Positions 62,971-64,000 of a stretch of 64,000 bases of DNA are shown piece after piece (the stretch's first letter is position 1; each line of letters opens with the position of its first letter). Under the pieces are notes generated by a model that searched no databases, was not told the origin of the DNA, and saw nothing but the letters and a program-made list of their open reading frames with translations. Both the position numbers and the translations under genes were made by a program. The stretch is from Kluyvera sp046569695. Its GTDB lineage: Bacteria > Pseudomonadota > Gammaproteobacteria > Enterobacterales > Enterobacteriaceae. Where the stretch lies: contig NZ_JBKHUI010000018.1 in the NCBI RefSeq assembly GCF_046569695.1, positions 1 through 64,000 of the forward strand. Reading direction: 5' to 3'.

Positions 62971-63665
62971 GAAGCGGAGACCATCAGATAGCCGCGACCA
63001 CGCAGGGTTTTAAACCACGGATGACCGTCTTTGCGCTCCGGCAGTTTACGGCGCAGGTTTGAGATGTGCATATCAATCGCGCGGTCGAACGGCGTTAAGC
63101 GCTTGCCCAGCACTTCCTGACTCAGGTGTTCACGAGAAACCACCTGGCCCAGATGCTGTGCCAGCAGATAGAGCAGGGTAAATTCAGTACCGGTCAACTC
63201 GAGCGTTTGACCATCGAAGCTGGCTTCCTGACGACCAGGGTTCAGGCTCAGCGCGTCAACTTCTACGGTTGGTGAACTGGTATCGCTACTTTGCTGCTGT
63301 TCGCTCCAGTGCGAACGGCGCAAAATAGCGCGAATACGCGCGACCAGTTCGCGATCGTTAAACGGTTTAGGCAGATAGTCATCCGCGCCCAGCTCAAGGC
63401 CCAGCACGCGATCCAACTCGCTTCCGCGAGCGGTTAACATAATGACGGGAGTCTGGTGTGTCTGTCGCAATTCTTTCAGCGTGTCGATACCGTTTTTCTT
63501 CGGCATCATCACGTCGAGTAAAAGTAGGTCGATGCTGTCGTCAATCAGCGATAACGCCTGTTCGCCATCATGGGCAACAAGGACGTTAAAGCCTTCCATA
63601 TCAAGAAGTTCCTTGAGCAAGGAAGTCAGCTCACGGTCATCATCAACTAATAAAATTTTATTCAT
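62967..63665 (-). CDS. cpxR: CpxR, envelope-stress response regulator
   Basis: This OmpR-family regulator has 232 residues, as in E. coli. The receiver has the phospho-acceptor Asp in LLLLDVMMPKKNG (Asp51), an acidic pair DDD near 8-10, and Lys in LPKPFND near 100. The winged-helix domain ends GRGYLMV. It activates dsbA, srkA and cpxP, all seen here. Confidence 0.98.
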   Translation of the reverse strand: MNKILLVDDDRELTSLLKELLDMEGFNVLVAHDGEQALSLIDDSIDLLLLDVMMPKKNGIDTLKELRQTHQTPVIMLTARGSELDRVLGLELGADDYLPKPFNDRELVARIRAILRRSHWSEQQQSSDTSSPTVEVDALSLNPGRQEASFDGQTLELTGTEFTLLYLLAQHLGQVVSREHLSQEVLGKRLTPFDRAIDMHISNLRRKLPERKDGHPWFKTLRGRGYLMVSAS

Positions 63666-63719
63666 ATTTTCATCCCTCCGAGGCAGAAATTACGTCATCA
63701 GAGCCAGCGAATCCATGAC

Positions 63720-63734
63720 TTTACGTTGTTTTAC
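63720..63734 (-). promoter_or_regulatory. CpxR box between cpxR and cpxP
   Basis: The minus strand reads GTAAAACAACGTAAA, which is a perfect GTAAA-N5-GTAAA CpxR site. It lies in the divergent region about 55 bp upstream of cpxR and 81 bp upstream of cpxP, and should drive both on envelope stress. Confidence 0.9.
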
Positions 63735-63814
63735 ACCCCCTGACGCATGTTTTCAGCCTGAATCGTAAACTGTCTCTCGTTGAATCGCGACACAAAAGTT
63801 TTTGGGAGCATGTG

Positions 63815-64000
63815 ATGCGCAATGTTATCGCTGCCGTCATGGCCTCAACGCTGGCATTCAGTGCATATAGCCAGGCCGATGAAGTCGTCACCAGCGTTAA
63901 CTGGCACCCAGTGGAAAGCAATACGCTGCGGAACGGCCAGGGCCATATGTTCGACGGTATTAGTTTAACCGAACATCAACGCCAACAGATGCGCGATCTG
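63815..64000 (+). CDS. cpxP: CpxP, periplasmic Cpx inhibitor (5' part, runs off window)
   Basis: Only the first 62 codons are in the window. The protein has a signal peptide (MRNVIAAVMASTLAFSAYSQA) and then GHMFDGISLTEHQRQQMRD, the start of the LTXXQ-type CpxP domain. CpxP binds CpxA and dampens signalling, and helps degrade misfolded proteins with DegP. GGGAG precedes the ATG at 63815. The 3' part, including any CpxQ RNA, is outside. Confidence 0.93.
   Translation, partial: MRNVIAAVMASTLAFSAYSQADEVVTSVNWHPVESNTLRNGQGHMFDGISLTEHQRQQMRDL

Overview
This window is a stretch of enterobacterial chromosome (family Enterobacteriaceae, close to Escherichia, Salmonella, Klebsiella and Enterobacter). 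The gene order from mobB through polA, spf, engB, csrC, hemN, glnGLA, typA, yihXY, dtd, madA, fdhE and fdoIHG to fdhD, then rha, sodA, yiiM and cpxARP, matches the conserved segment that follows the rrnA operon in E. coli. A 5S-type terminator at the very start suggests that an rRNA operon lies just to the left. REP/BIME palindromes and one ERIC element fit the same family. I cannot fix genus or species from sequence alone.

Region 1 (1-20.8 kb) is conserved core: molybdenum cofactor guanylylation (mobBA), the srkA-dsbA stress/disulfide operon, a membrane acyltransferase (yihG), DNA polymerase I with DnaA boxes upstream, the sRNAs Spot 42 and CsrC, EngB/YihI ribosome biogenesis, HemN, the nitrogen regulon glnA-glnL-glnG with its sigma-54 promoter and NtrC sites, TypA/BipA, and the yihX-yihY-dtd-madA operon. 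Region 2 (20.8-29.9 kb) has an Aes-like esterase, a HigBA-type toxin-antitoxin pair and the aerobic formate dehydrogenase fdoGHI-fdhE with divergent fdhD. fdoG reads through an in-frame UGA as selenocysteine.

Region 3 (29.4-46 kb) is accessory and is the most interesting part. Two near-identical copies of a bhsA/yhcN-like gene (about 375 bp each with flanks, 13.5 kb apart) bracket two divergent PTS sugar systems. The leftward one (31.0-35.8 kb) is a mannose-family PTS (IIA, IIB, IIC, IID) with a GH88 unsaturated glucuronyl hydrolase and, downstream, a 2-hydroxyacid dehydrogenase. It has a consensus sigma-54 promoter and a LevR/DagR-type sigma-54 activator upstream. The rightward one (39.1-44.0 kb) is an ascorbate/galactitol-like PTS with a diverged phosphofructokinase-like kinase, a class II aldolase, an 89-residue unknown protein and a P-loop kinase. 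Its sugar is unknown. To the right are an AzlCD exporter with a divergent XRE-cupin regulator and an outer-membrane carbohydrate porin.

Region 4 (48-60 kb) is a rhamnose locus with an unusual layout. rhaB-rhaA-rhaD are followed on the same strand by a complete rhamnose-type ABC importer, an iron-dependent lactaldehyde reductase-like gene and rhaM. rhaS-rhaR are divergent, and the RhaT symporter gene that E. coli has between rhaR and sodA is absent. Region 5 (60-64 kb) returns to core: sodA with a Fur box, yiiM, cpxA-cpxR and the start of cpxP, which runs off the right edge.
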